From positions 1 through 40,117 of the IMG/VR virus record IMGVR_UViG_3300031774_000050: a stretch of DNA of 40,117 nt. One strand, 5' to 3'. Of the stretch, positions 20,798-28,458 are shown one piece after another. The DNA comes from a virus. The position numbers were made by a program, and so were the translations under genes. The notes under the pieces were generated by a model that was given only the letters and a program-made list of their open reading frames with translations, was not told where the DNA came from and made no database searches. How positions within the stretch are numbered: the first letter of the stretch is position 1; each line of letters opens with the position of its first letter.

Positions 20798-21628
20798 TTA
20801 TGCGTTAGCAAATTCTTTGTAGGTGTAACTTTGCGCTGTTGGTGTGTAGGTGACTGTTCGATCTCGATAGTTGCGACTGTTTCGAAATGCGACCACTTTA
20901 ACTTCGGCTATGTCGATGTCGATGGTGTGTTCTATTCCCATGATGTCGATTAGGACAATGTGGAGGTTCGTTTTCTTTGATCGTTTGACTTCGACAACTT
21001 CTTTGATGTCCTTCGACCGAATGTGCATTACGAACCCGCTTGCTTTTTCTATTTCGATTGTTCGACTTGGCTTGTTGTATTGAATGTCCATTTCTTTCGG
21101 AATGAAATACTTGACCCAATCTTGAATCTTGATAGCGCATCCGGTGTCTCGATATGCGACTGCTTTCTCGACTTCTTCTTCGCAGGTGAGAACTTCTCGT
21201 TTGAGTCCGAACCAGTAATTGTCGAATGCGACTCCGAGGTCGTTGTCGTATGCCTTCACGATGTCGATGTAAGTTCGAAGGTATGAAGGACCGTGAGCTT
21301 CGATCTCGCATCGATGACTGAAGTTAACTTCATCACGCATTCTTTGACCGTGTAGGTTGTGACCGAACTCGTGCATTAGCAGCCAAGGGCTGAAATGTCC
21401 TGATTGAATTTCGATCATTGCTTGATCGTGATATGCCCATCCGAGCGTGCTGCTCATTCTTGAATTTTCTGTGACCTTGACGGTTTTTTTGTAGCCGAGC
21501 TTTGCGGCTAGCTTGTTCACAAATTCGTTGCACTCCTCGATGGTCGAGAGCCATTCGATTGGATTCTCTGCCCAGAATTTGTTTTCCTGTTTGTAGGTTT
21601 TTGTTTGAAGTGTGTCACGCTGTCCCAT
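20798..21628 (-). CDS. Zinc metallopeptidase-like early protein
   Basis: 276 residues. LLMHEFGHNLHGQ at about 85-97 is a HExxHxxxH zinc site, and IEAHGPSYLRTYIDI nearby supplies a second Glu/His-rich helix as in gluzincin-type and phage-specific peptidases. The last 90 residues form a beta-rich module (FVMHIRSKDIKEVVEVK.. HIVLIDIMGIEHTIDI). It is the first gene of the operon 21628-15727, under the fourth copy of the conserved promoter, so it should be made very early. No signal peptide; a target inside the cell is likely. Confidence 0.78.
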   Translation of the reverse strand: MGQRDTLQTKTYKQENKFWAENPIEWLSTIEECNEFVNKLAAKLGYKKTVKVTENSRMSSTLGWAYHDQAMIEIQSGHFSPWLLMHEFGHNLHGQRMRDEVNFSHRCEIEAHGPSYLRTYIDIVKAYDNDLGVAFDNYWFGLKREVLTCEEEVEKAVAYRDTGCAIKIQDWVKYFIPKEMDIQYNKPSRTIEIEKASGFVMHIRSKDIKEVVEVKRSKKTNLHIVLIDIMGIEHTIDIDIAEVKVVAFRNSRNYRDRTVTYTPTAQSYTYKEFANA

Positions 21629-21694
21629 GTCACTTTTCCTTTCGTTGATTGCTTCCTATACATTGATTATAAGTCCTACTATATGTAAACGCAA
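21629..21694 (-). promoter_or_regulatory. Minus-strand promoter with conserved GGAAGCAA leader (copy 4)
   Basis: -35 TTGCGT (21689-21694), 17 bases, -10 TATAAT (21666-21671), seven bases, TAGGAAGCAA at the RNA start, leader ending CGAAAGGAAAA before ATG 21628. Here the usual ATGG is TAGG, so an ATG at the RNA start is not conserved: the leader is a nucleic acid signal, not a peptide. Confidence 0.74.
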
Positions 21695-21735
21695 TTCATT
21701 CCGCCTCTGACCACGATATTTATGGGCAAATCTCC

Positions 21736-21760
21736 CCCTATATATAGGGCGATTTATAAT
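21736..21760 (+). promoter_or_regulatory. CCCTA-N4-TAGGG operator and TATAAT box (copy 4)
   Basis: Perfect palindrome CCCTA-TATA-TAGGG at 21736-21749 followed by TATAAT at 21755-21760. A second -10 (TAATTT, 21820-21825) lies six bases before ATG 21832, so the DpdA gene may have two promoters. Confidence 0.58.
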
Positions 21761-21831
21761 TATTTCTAAATTTCCTAAAATAATTTCTGAGGAGTCCCCA
21801 AAATGACACACTCAAACGGTAATTTGAGGTC

Positions 21832-23088
21832 ATGGCGTGGAACAAACAGATAGCAGAAATGGTCGATGTCGGCTCGTTAAATTTACATCCCGACAATCCT
21901 CGACAGGGTGACATAGGAGCCATCGCTGTCTCGATTGAACAGAATGGCTGGTATGGGACTGTCGTTGCGCAACGATCGACAAACAACATCTTGGTCGGGA
22001 ATCATCGACTGCAAGCTGCGAAACATTTAGGCATCGATCAGGTTCCGGTTTACTTTGTCGACTGTGATGATGTGCAGGCAAAGAAAATAATGCTCGCCGA
22101 TAATCGAACGAATGATTTAGCGACCTACGTCGAAGATGACTTAATCAAATTGCTGACTGAAATTGCGACAACGAACGACTTGCTTGGAACAGGTTTCGAC
22201 GGCGACGATTTAGACGAATTGTTATTGAACAGCGACCTCGATCTCGACGATACCTTTCTCGACAATCCCGACATACCAGACGGAGTGTATTCGCACAATG
22301 TCGATGTGTTCTATAACGCCTCTCCTCCTTTGACGAAAGCGATGGAATCGGCGGGACTTCGAGCGGGCATCATTTCAAGTTCTTACTCGCCACGTTTCCA
22401 AACTCAAATCGACGCTATGAATCTCAAGATGGGATTTGTTGATAACGAGTTTAAAGAATACGACCACGCTAAACATGTCGACGCTGTTCGAAACCTACGA
22501 CCGCAATATGCGACAGTCAGAGACATCATGACAAAGACGCAATGCGAGCAAGCAGGCATCGAGTATTACGACATTAATCAGATACTCGAAATGGCAGAAG
22601 AAGTAGCTGAACACGCCGACAACGTAATCATCATTCCTAAATATGATTGCATCGATGACATTCCAGAAAAATTCATGCTCGGTTATTCGATTCCTTCATC
22701 GTATGGAGGCACACCGTTACTCCTCGAACGTTTCAAAGGTAGGCGCACACACCTCCTAGGAGGCAATTGGAAGAAACAGCGTGCAGCTTTACACGCATTG
22801 GGAGACGATGTTGTATCGCTCGACAACAATCACTTTATGAACATCGCCAGATTTGGAATGTGCTATTTGGTCGATGGTCGAGAGGTTGAGGTTGCGGGTA
22901 TGCTTCCTGAAGGTCTTGGTCGATACGGAAACTTACTTGCAATGGTCCTTTCCGTGTCTGCGATATTTACAGATTTAGCTCGTATGGGTTGCACAGTCAA
23001 CGGTCGTAAATTGCAATCGAAAGAAACAAATATCACAACACCAGAGTTCGAAGAAGAAATTTCTACGAGAGGAGAAGATGATGAATGA
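21832..23088 (+). CDS. dpdA: ParB-like domain fused to DNA 7-deazaguanine transglycosylase (DpdA)
   Basis: 418 residues in two parts. Residues about 12-125 are a ParB/Srx-type domain: LHPDNPRQGDIGAIAVSIEQ, then GNHRLQAAKHLGIDQVPVYF and LADNRTND. After an acidic linker (DLDLDDTFLDN) residues about 155-400 match phage DpdA, a TGT-like enzyme that exchanges guanine in DNA for a 7-deazaguanine: FVDNEFKEYDHAKHVDAV, VIIIPKYDC, GYSIPSSYGGTP, HLLGGNWKKQ, VSLDNNH. The Asp in FVDNEF is in the place of the TGT catalytic residue. Followed, with overlap, by QueF. The ParB part probably helps bind DNA; its exact role is unknown. Confidence 0.87.
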   Translation: MAWNKQIAEMVDVGSLNLHPDNPRQGDIGAIAVSIEQNGWYGTVVAQRSTNNILVGNHRLQAAKHLGIDQVPVYFVDCDDVQAKKIMLADNRTNDLATYVEDDLIKLLTEIATTNDLLGTGFDGDDLDELLLNSDLDLDDTFLDNPDIPDGVYSHNVDVFYNASPPLTKAMESAGLRAGIISSSYSPRFQTQIDAMNLKMGFVDNEFKEYDHAKHVDAVRNLRPQYATVRDIMTKTQCEQAGIEYYDINQILEMAEEVAEHADNVIIIPKYDCIDDIPEKFMLGYSIPSSYGGTPLLLERFKGRRTHLLGGNWKKQRAALHALGDDVVSLDNNHFMNIARFGMCYLVDGREVEVAGMLPEGLGRYGNLLAMVLSVSAIFTDLARMGCTVNGRKLQSKETNITTPEFEEEISTRGEDDE

Positions 23089-23458
23089 CACAATGCTCGG
23101 TCGAAAGGTCGACGAAAGCGAGTATGGGAGGCTCGACACGTTCGAAATCGAAAGTCCTATGACGATAACTTTCTACAGTGAGGAACTTCAGGCGTTATGT
23201 CCCGCCGTCGAAGGCATACAGCCCGACATTTACGAAATGACTTTGACGTATCAAGCGGTAACTCACGCCATCGAAAGTAAATCATTGAAATTGTGGCTTG
23301 TTCAATATCGAAACCAAAGGATATTCGGCGAGCATTTAGCAATCGAATTACATCAACACCTTTCGAAAGTCGACGGCATCTCAAATGTCAAAGTTCGTTT
23401 AGTGCAGAATATACGAGGCGGGATCGTTACATACATCGACTACCCATCGATACCATGA
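23078..23458 (+). CDS. queF: NADPH-dependent preQ0 reductase QueF
   Basis: 126 residues, type I QueF size. Catalytic Cys in ALCPAVEGIQPDIYE (B. subtilis Cys55 and Asp62 equivalents), then the NADPH motif ESKSLKLWLVQYRN, FGEH and RGGI near the end. The QueF motif E(S/L)K(S/A)xKL is intact, which favours reduction of preQ0 to preQ1 rather than the amidine-forming QueF-like variant. ATG 23078 and 23081 are both possible after GAGGAG; the gene overlaps the DpdA stop by eleven bases and QueC by four. Confidence 0.88.
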   Translation: MMNDTMLGRKVDESEYGRLDTFEIESPMTITFYSEELQALCPAVEGIQPDIYEMTLTYQAVTHAIESKSLKLWLVQYRNQRIFGEHLAIELHQHLSKVDGISNVKVRLVQNIRGGIVTYIDYPSIP

Positions 23459-24159
23459 GCAAAGTAGTAGCAGTAGCTTCAGGAGGCATGGATTCATCGA
23501 CGTTGTGCTATTTCCTACATGACCTCGATGCTTTGGGTTTAGTGATGTCTGTCGATTATGGGCAACGACACAAAAAGGAATTAGAGTCGGCTCGCATAAT
23601 CGCCGACCATCTCGATGTTGAACATGTATTAGTCGACTTAACAGCAGTAGGCAAACATTTATCGGGATCAGCTTTAACCGACGACATCGAAGTCCCAGAG
23701 GGACACTACGCTCATGACAACATGAAAGTCACGGTCGTGCCTAATCGAAACATGATCCTTCTCGCTGTCGCAGGAGGCATTGCTGTCGCTCGAGGCATGA
23801 ATCGAGTAGCAACGGCTGTTCATGCAGGCGATCATTTCGTCTATCCCGATTGTCGAGAGGACTTTACTTTGTCCTGCTCTCAAACGTTGCAACTGGCAAC
23901 AGCCGGTTTCGGTGATATAGGCATCATGACTCCTTTCGTCGATAAGTCGAAAGCACAAATAGCGGCTTTAGGTTCTGTGTTGCGTGTCCCTTGGCATGAA
24001 ACTTGGACATGTTACAAAGGAGGAGATGTTCATTGCGGTCGATGTGCGACTTGTGTCGAAAGGTTAGAAGCGTTTGCTTTGGCTGGTGTCGATGACGACC
24101 AAACAGTTTATGCAGACACTGAGTATTGGGAAACAGTAACAAATTACGAAGGACAATAG
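23455..24159 (+). CDS. queC: 7-cyano-7-deazaguanine (preQ0) synthase QueC
   Basis: 234 residues. The PP-loop SGGMDSSTL (residues 9-17) activates CDG with ATP; VDYGQRHKKELESA follows; NRN and HAGDHFVYPDCREDF are QueC-specific; the zinc-binding cluster is CYKGGDVHCGRCATCVER near residues 184-202. Makes preQ0 from 7-carboxy-7-deazaguanine and ammonia. ATGA overlap with QueF. No amidotransferase domain is fused, unlike the Gat-QueC of phages making the archaeosine-type base. Confidence 0.95.
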   Translation: MSKVVAVASGGMDSSTLCYFLHDLDALGLVMSVDYGQRHKKELESARIIADHLDVEHVLVDLTAVGKHLSGSALTDDIEVPEGHYAHDNMKVTVVPNRNMILLAVAGGIAVARGMNRVATAVHAGDHFVYPDCREDFTLSCSQTLQLATAGFGDIGIMTPFVDKSKAQIAALGSVLRVPWHETWTCYKGGDVHCGRCATCVERLEAFALAGVDDDQTVYADTEYWETVTNYEGQ

Positions 24160-24182
24160 TAGGGGTCTAGTTCAATCTTTGA

Positions 24183-24200
24183 CCTTAAAATCGATCTCTG
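24183..24200 (+). promoter_or_regulatory. ATCGATCTCTG element (site F)
   Basis: CCTTAAAATCGATCTCTG in the 52-base gap between QueC and QueD, ending four bases before the AGGAGG of QueD. GGGGTCTA lies 18 bases before CCTTA, exactly as at site H, so these two belong to one subtype. Confidence 0.7.
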
Positions 24201-24211
24201 ATAGGAGGAAA

Positions 24212-24658
24212 ATGGGCATATACCGAGTTATGAAACGTTTAGGCGGCTACCCTTGCAGTCATCGACAATGGAAAGACGACGGTCATTGCTCCTATTTGCA
24301 TGGCTACGATCGTTTCATCGAACTTACATGGCAAGGCGAACGTGACCACAGAGGCTGGGTTGTCGATTTCGGCGGGTTGAAAGTCCTAAAACAAGATTTC
24401 GAAAACCAGTTTGACCATACGACTCTGATAGCTCATGACGATCCGCATATGTCGACATGGCAACAATTACACGAAGCAGGCGCTATTGATATGCGAATGA
24501 TGGACCCGACCATAGAAGGAATGTGCGAATGGGTTTCCGTTGTTGCTCAATCCTTTACTCAAACCTATTTCCCGAACGCTGAACTTGTAAAGGTGCAATG
24601 TTTCGAAAACGAGAAGAACAGCGCTTCATGGAGAAAAAGTGGCTCGGTACACGGATAG
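24212..24658 (+). CDS. queD: 6-carboxytetrahydropterin synthase-like QueD, variant zinc site
   Basis: 148 residues starting at ATG 24212 after AGGAGG. The QueD/PTPS pattern is clear: CSHRQWKDDGHCSYLHGYDR, then RGWVVDFGGLKVLKQ, then DHTTLIAHDDP, PTIEGMCEWV and the C-terminal KVQCFENEKNSASW. The normal HGH zinc pair is HGY here (His30, Tyr32), with His17 and Cys26 kept and an extra His25. Similar HGY proteins exist in phages and some bacteria, so it is likely a functional subfamily. Converts dihydroneopterin triphosphate to 6-carboxytetrahydropterin. Its end overlaps the YkgJ gene by 20 bases. Confidence 0.88.
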   Translation: MGIYRVMKRLGGYPCSHRQWKDDGHCSYLHGYDRFIELTWQGERDHRGWVVDFGGLKVLKQDFENQFDHTTLIAHDDPHMSTWQQLHEAGAIDMRMMDPTIEGMCEWVSVVAQSFTQTYFPNAELVKVQCFENEKNSASWRKSGSVHG

Positions 24659-25280
24659 TTTCGACAAAGTTATTGGGTACTTTAATTGTGTTACGAAAGA
24701 GACGTTTGAATACAAAGGCACACATTACAAACCTAAGACCCTTCGAGTGTCGCCTGACGTTGTTCGAGGATTTACTTGCCCGAGTCATTGCGGGGGCTGT
24801 TGCCCCAAATTTAGTCTTGACTATGTGCCTGCCGACAGACCTAAACATCACGCAACAACGCCAAGGACTGTCATATTTAATGGAAAGGCGCATCTCATTT
24901 TCTCTGACTTGCAACAAGACAACAACAACCACCATTGCCGTAATTTGAACATGTCAGACGGAAGGTGTGGGATACATAAAGAACGACCGATGAGTTGCGA
25001 CTTCGAACTGTTGCGATTTATGACAACACAAGACAGCGACGCACCAAACAAACTCAACCAACAATTATTTACTCGAGGGTGGAATTTGTTGCGCATAGAT
25101 GGCGATAGAGGCGCATTGTGCGAAATGTTGCCTCCTGACGAAGACACGATCGACGACACAATCAGGCGACTTCGACGTTTGCAAGATTGGTCTAATCATT
25201 TCAATCTCGATACTAAAATCGACGACATCATCGAATGGATAAACGATGAAGAAAGAAGAAAGGAAGCGTTGATTGTATGA
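24639..25280 (+). CDS. YkgJ-type Cys-cluster protein inside the 7-deazaguanine operon
   Basis: 213 residues from GTG 24639. It has the YkgJ pattern: FTCPSHCGGCCPKFS (a C..C..CC knuckle), then NHHCRNLNMSDGRCGIHKERPMSCDFELL, where the RP..C end closes a likely metal or Fe-S cluster site. The C-terminal 90 residues are helical (DTIDDTIRRLRRLQDW..). The gene overlaps QueD by 20 bases and QueE by four, so it is made with both. YkgJ proteins have few known roles; here the place implies a part in making or tailoring the 7-deazaguanine base, or metal supply to QueE. Not assigned. Confidence 0.82.
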   Translation: MARYTDSFDKVIGYFNCVTKETFEYKGTHYKPKTLRVSPDVVRGFTCPSHCGGCCPKFSLDYVPADRPKHHATTPRTVIFNGKAHLIFSDLQQDNNNHHCRNLNMSDGRCGIHKERPMSCDFELLRFMTTQDSDAPNKLNQQLFTRGWNLLRIDGDRGALCEMLPPDEDTIDDTIRRLRRLQDWSNHFNLDTKIDDIIEWINDEERRKEALIV

Positions 25281-26029
25281 GCGACAACTTAATCATTTCA
25301 GAAATCTTCGGTCCCACAATTCAAGGAGAGGGACCATATGCGGGACACCCTTCGGTCTTTCTACGCCTAGGCAGATGCAACCTTGACTGCTCATGGTGTG
25401 ATACGCCTTACACTTGGGACTGGAAAGGAAAGAACGGCGTTGCATACGACCCTAAAGTCGAATTGATCGAAATGTCGATTGATGATGTAGCGCAAACGAT
25501 CGAAGAAATGACACCTATCCTTGCTTCGTCGAATATGCGCCTAGTCATCACAGGAGGCGAACCTTTAATCCAAAAGCAGAAACTCGAAACACTTATCCAC
25601 ACCTTGAGGACAACATCAGATTTGGGAGAAATATATATCGACATTGAAACGAACGGAACACAATCACCGCTCTTTGCCGACGATGTTTTCTATTGCGTCA
25701 GTCCGAAATTATCAGGATCAGGCGTTAGGTGGCGACCCTCATGGGATAAGAAAATGAAATTGTACGCTCAACGCTCATGGGAAGGATCAGCAGCCCTTAA
25801 GTTTGTCATAACCGAAGAACGTCACGACCACGAATTGGGAGAGGTAGAAGCTTTCGTTTCGAAATTCAATTTCTTTAGGAACATGGTTTACTTAATGCCC
25901 GAAGGTCAAACAAACGCCGAGTTAAATTCAAATCACGTTTCGAAAGTCGCTCAAAGCTGCATCGATTTAGGTTACACATATTCCGATCGCCTACATGTTC
26001 GACTTTGGGACGACAAGAGAGGAGTGTAA
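25277..26029 (+). CDS. queE: 7-carboxy-7-deazaguanine synthase QueE (radical SAM)
   Basis: 250 residues. [21 protein letters not shown] is the QueE start signature; the radical SAM cluster is C34-N-L-D-C38-S-W-C41, followed by [10 protein letters not shown]; then [14 protein letters not shown] and VSPKLSGSG. Uses SAM and a 4Fe-4S cluster to contract the pterin ring to CDG. It overlaps YkgJ by four bases and FolE by one (TAATG). Confidence 0.95.
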   Translation: MSDNLIISEIFGPTIQGEGPYAGHPSVFLRLGRCNLDCSWCDTPYTWDWKGKNGVAYDPKVELIEMSIDDVAQTIEEMTPILASSNMRLVITGGEPLIQKQKLETLIHTLRTTSDLGEIYIDIETNGTQSPLFADDVFYCVSPKLSGSGVRWRPSWDKKMKLYAQRSWEGSAALKFVITEERHDHELGEVEAFVSKFNFFRNMVYLMPEGQTNAELNSNHVSKVAQSCIDLGYTYSDRLHVRLWDDKRGV

Positions 26030-26592
26030 TGAAACAACACGCAGAGGAAGCAGTAAAGACAATACTTGAATACTTAGGAGAAGATTCGAGTCGTGAAGGA
26101 CTACTTAGAACACCTCATCGAGTCATAAAGGCATGGGAAGAAATGACCGAAGGTTACGCAATAACAGACGAGCAGTCGCTTTCGACCGTATTCAACGAAA
26201 CAAGCGACCAAATGGTTGTCCTTACCGGCATATCGTTTCACTCGAATTGCGAGCATCACATGTTGCCTTTCATCGGAACCGCTCACACCGCATACATACC
26301 AAACGGCAAAGTCGTAGGCATATCGAAACTCGCTCGAGTCGTGCATCAATACAGTCGACGATTACAAGTACAAGAACGAATGACCGAACAAATAGCCGAC
26401 GCTATCGACAACGTGCTAAATCCTTTAGGAGTAGGAGTCGTGGTCGAAGCTCATCATGCCTGCATGTCATGTAGAGGAGTTAAACAAACAACAACATCAA
26501 TGACCACTTCAGCGTTACGAGGAGCCATCAAAGACGAACCAGAAACAAGACAGGAGTTCCTTTCACTGGCTTTAAGAAATTCTGGACACTAG
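26029..26592 (+). CDS. folE: GTP cyclohydrolase I (FolE)
   Basis: 187 residues, the usual length. [21 protein letters not shown] opens the fold; [17 protein letters not shown] holds the zinc Cys and His; [23 protein letters not shown] and [15 protein letters not shown] (third zinc ligand, Cys) complete the site. Makes dihydroneopterin triphosphate from GTP, the first step of the pathway. ATG overlaps the QueE stop. Having FolE lets the phage make the base without depending on the host's GTP branch. Confidence 0.95.
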   Translation: MKQHAEEAVKTILEYLGEDSSREGLLRTPHRVIKAWEEMTEGYAITDEQSLSTVFNETSDQMVVLTGISFHSNCEHHMLPFIGTAHTAYIPNGKVVGISKLARVVHQYSRRLQVQERMTEQIADAIDNVLNPLGVGVVVEAHHACMSCRGVKQTTTSMTTSALRGAIKDEPETRQEFLSLALRNSGH

Positions 26593-26601
26593 GCTCTGGA
26601 C

Positions 26602-27111
26602 ATGGCTCGAGTACAAAGTAATCAAACGCCAGAAGTATTAGAACGCTATGAGGAGGTTGTTCGCCTTCGATCATTAGGGCTTTCGTTTCAACAAATCGCT
26701 GACCGTGTTGGCTATGCAGGTCGACAAGGAGCGATGGAAGCGTACAAACAAGCAATAAAGATGTGGGGCAATGAAGCAGTCGAAGAAATGCGCACGCTCG
26801 AGAATGAACGAATAGACCATTTGTGGCGAACAACGATTGGGCAATTAGAAAGAGCGCAACGTGAACAAGCCGAACCCGAGACGATTATGAGAATTATCGC
26901 AACGGCAAACAATTTGTCTAAACGTCGATCGACGCTATGCGGACTCGATGCACCTCGACAGGTCGAACTCACAGGCGCAGATGGAGGAGCTATCGAAACA
27001 GACATTGGGCAAATGCTTAAGGATCGATTGCAACAATTACAATCTCGAAGTGTCGAAACGATCGACATAGGCGGGGCAAATACCTCAGTCAACATCGATA
27101 ATGAACCTTAA
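26602..27111 (+). CDS. Terminase small subunit
   Basis: 169 residues with an N-terminal helix-turn-helix (RYEEVVRLRSLGLSFQQIADRVGYAGRQGAMEAYKQA, in two parts) and a helical middle (LENERIDHLWRTTIGQLERA), then a polar tail (SVETIDIGG). Size, fold and place, ten bases before the large subunit, support the TerS role in recognising packaging-site DNA. Nine bases separate it from FolE, so the modification and packaging genes are one operon. Confidence 0.82.
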   Translation: MARVQSNQTPEVLERYEEVVRLRSLGLSFQQIADRVGYAGRQGAMEAYKQAIKMWGNEAVEEMRTLENERIDHLWRTTIGQLERAQREQAEPETIMRIIATANNLSKRRSTLCGLDAPRQVELTGADGGAIETDIGQMLKDRLQQLQSRSVETIDIGGANTSVNIDNEP

Positions 27112-27120
27112 AAGGGCGCT

Positions 27121-28440
27121 ATGACCGATCTAAATATCGAAGATTCAGTGGTTTCTCAATTGTTGACGCTAGAACCGTCGATATTCGAAACGTTATCAGA
27201 CGAGGAACAAAGGCAAGTAATGTGGGACTGGTCGTTATGGGCAAGACCTAAACAAGTCGCACCTGAAGGCGACTGGAGGATTTGGCTGATATTGGCAGGT
27301 CGAGGTTTCGGCAAGACACGTTCAGGAGCTGAATGGGTAAGGCACAAGATCGAAACCAATCAATGTCAAAGGGTTGCCTTGGTAGGCGCAACAGCCGCAG
27401 ACGTTCGAGACACAATGGTCGAAGGCGAGTCGGGACTACTTCGAATCTTCCCACCTGATAAACGACCACGCTATGAGCCGTCGAAACGTCGAATCAGTTT
27501 CCACAATGGCGCAATGGCAACAACATACTCAGCAGATGAACCTGATCGACTTCGAGGACCAAATCATGACCTCGCTTGGTGTGATGAAATAGCAGCATGG
27601 CGTTATCCCGACGCTTGGGACCAACTAATCTTCGGCTTGCGCATAGGCAACGATCCTCGACTTGTTGCAACGACAACACCTCGACCTACTCGACTCATCA
27701 GACAACTTGTCGAAAGGAAAGACGTTGCTGTCACGAAAGGCAGCACGTTCGAGAATGCAGCTAACCTCGCTCCTACATTCCTCGAAGAAGTCAAAGCACG
27801 TTATGAAGGAACACGATTAGGAAGGCAAGAACTTTACGCTGAAATACTCGATGATGTCGAAGGCGCATTATGGACAAGACAAATGATCGAAGATGCTCGA
27901 GTCAATAACATTCCCGAATTGACCAGAATCGTTGTAGGCGTAGACCCTGCAATAACCTCGAACGAATTTAGTGCTGAGACAGGCATCGTCGCTGTCGGTA
28001 TCGACGGTAACGGAATCGGTTATGTGCTTGATGATCGATCTCTACAAGGCACTCCTGTCGAATGGGCAAACGCCGCTATTGCTTTATATCATCGAACATC
28101 AGCAGACAGAATCGTTGTTGAATCAAATCAAGGCGGGGATATGGTCAGACACACATTACAAACAGTCGAGTCACAAGTGCCTATTAAAACAGTTCATGCA
28201 ACAAGAGGCAAACGTACCCGAGCGGAACCTGTGTCGGCGTTATATGAGCAAGGCAAGATTAAACATGTTGGGGCTTTCCCAACGCTCGAAGATCAGATGT
28301 GTTCATGGACACCTGAGTCAGCTTCGCCTGATCGACTCGACGCTTTAGTGTGGGCGATAACTGAATTGATGATAGGCAGCCAGTCGCCAATCGTCGTTCC
28401 TTTTTCTTCAACCCAAGCATCGCCATGGGAAATAAGTTAA
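27121..28440 (+). CDS. terL: Terminase large subunit
   Basis: 439 residues. Walker A AGRGFGKT (residues 59-66); Walker B and catalytic Glu in LAWCDEIAAW (about 151-160); coupling motif VATTTPRPT; nuclease domain with the first Asp in IVVGVDPAI, then VVESNQGGD and SPDRLDALVWA. This is the short ATPase-nuclease type also known as DNA-packaging protein gp17-like. It drives DNA into the prohead and cuts it. This gene is a good place to see the TCGA enrichment: 22 in bases 27121-27900. Confidence 0.94.
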   Translation: MTDLNIEDSVVSQLLTLEPSIFETLSDEEQRQVMWDWSLWARPKQVAPEGDWRIWLILAGRGFGKTRSGAEWVRHKIETNQCQRVALVGATAADVRDTMVEGESGLLRIFPPDKRPRYEPSKRRISFHNGAMATTYSADEPDRLRGPNHDLAWCDEIAAWRYPDAWDQLIFGLRIGNDPRLVATTTPRPTRLIRQLVERKDVAVTKGSTFENAANLAPTFLEEVKARYEGTRLGRQELYAEILDDVEGALWTRQMIEDARVNNIPELTRIVVGVDPAITSNEFSAETGIVAVGIDGNGIGYVLDDRSLQGTPVEWANAAIALYHRTSADRIVVESNQGGDMVRHTLQTVESQVPIKTVHATRGKRTRAEPVSALYEQGKIKHVGAFPTLEDQMCSWTPESASPDRLDALVWAITELMIGSQSPIVVPFSSTQASPWEIS

Positions 28441-28458
28441 TATCGAGGAGGGTGTGAT

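Noticed and set aside
21640-21831. preQ1 riboswitch before the DpdA operon
   Set aside because: The gap shows promoters and a palindrome but no recognisable preQ1 aptamer pattern.
28036-28048. TCGATCTCTA in the terminase gene
   Set aside because: One mismatch to the core, inside a coding region, no partner block; probably chance, given the high TCGA content.
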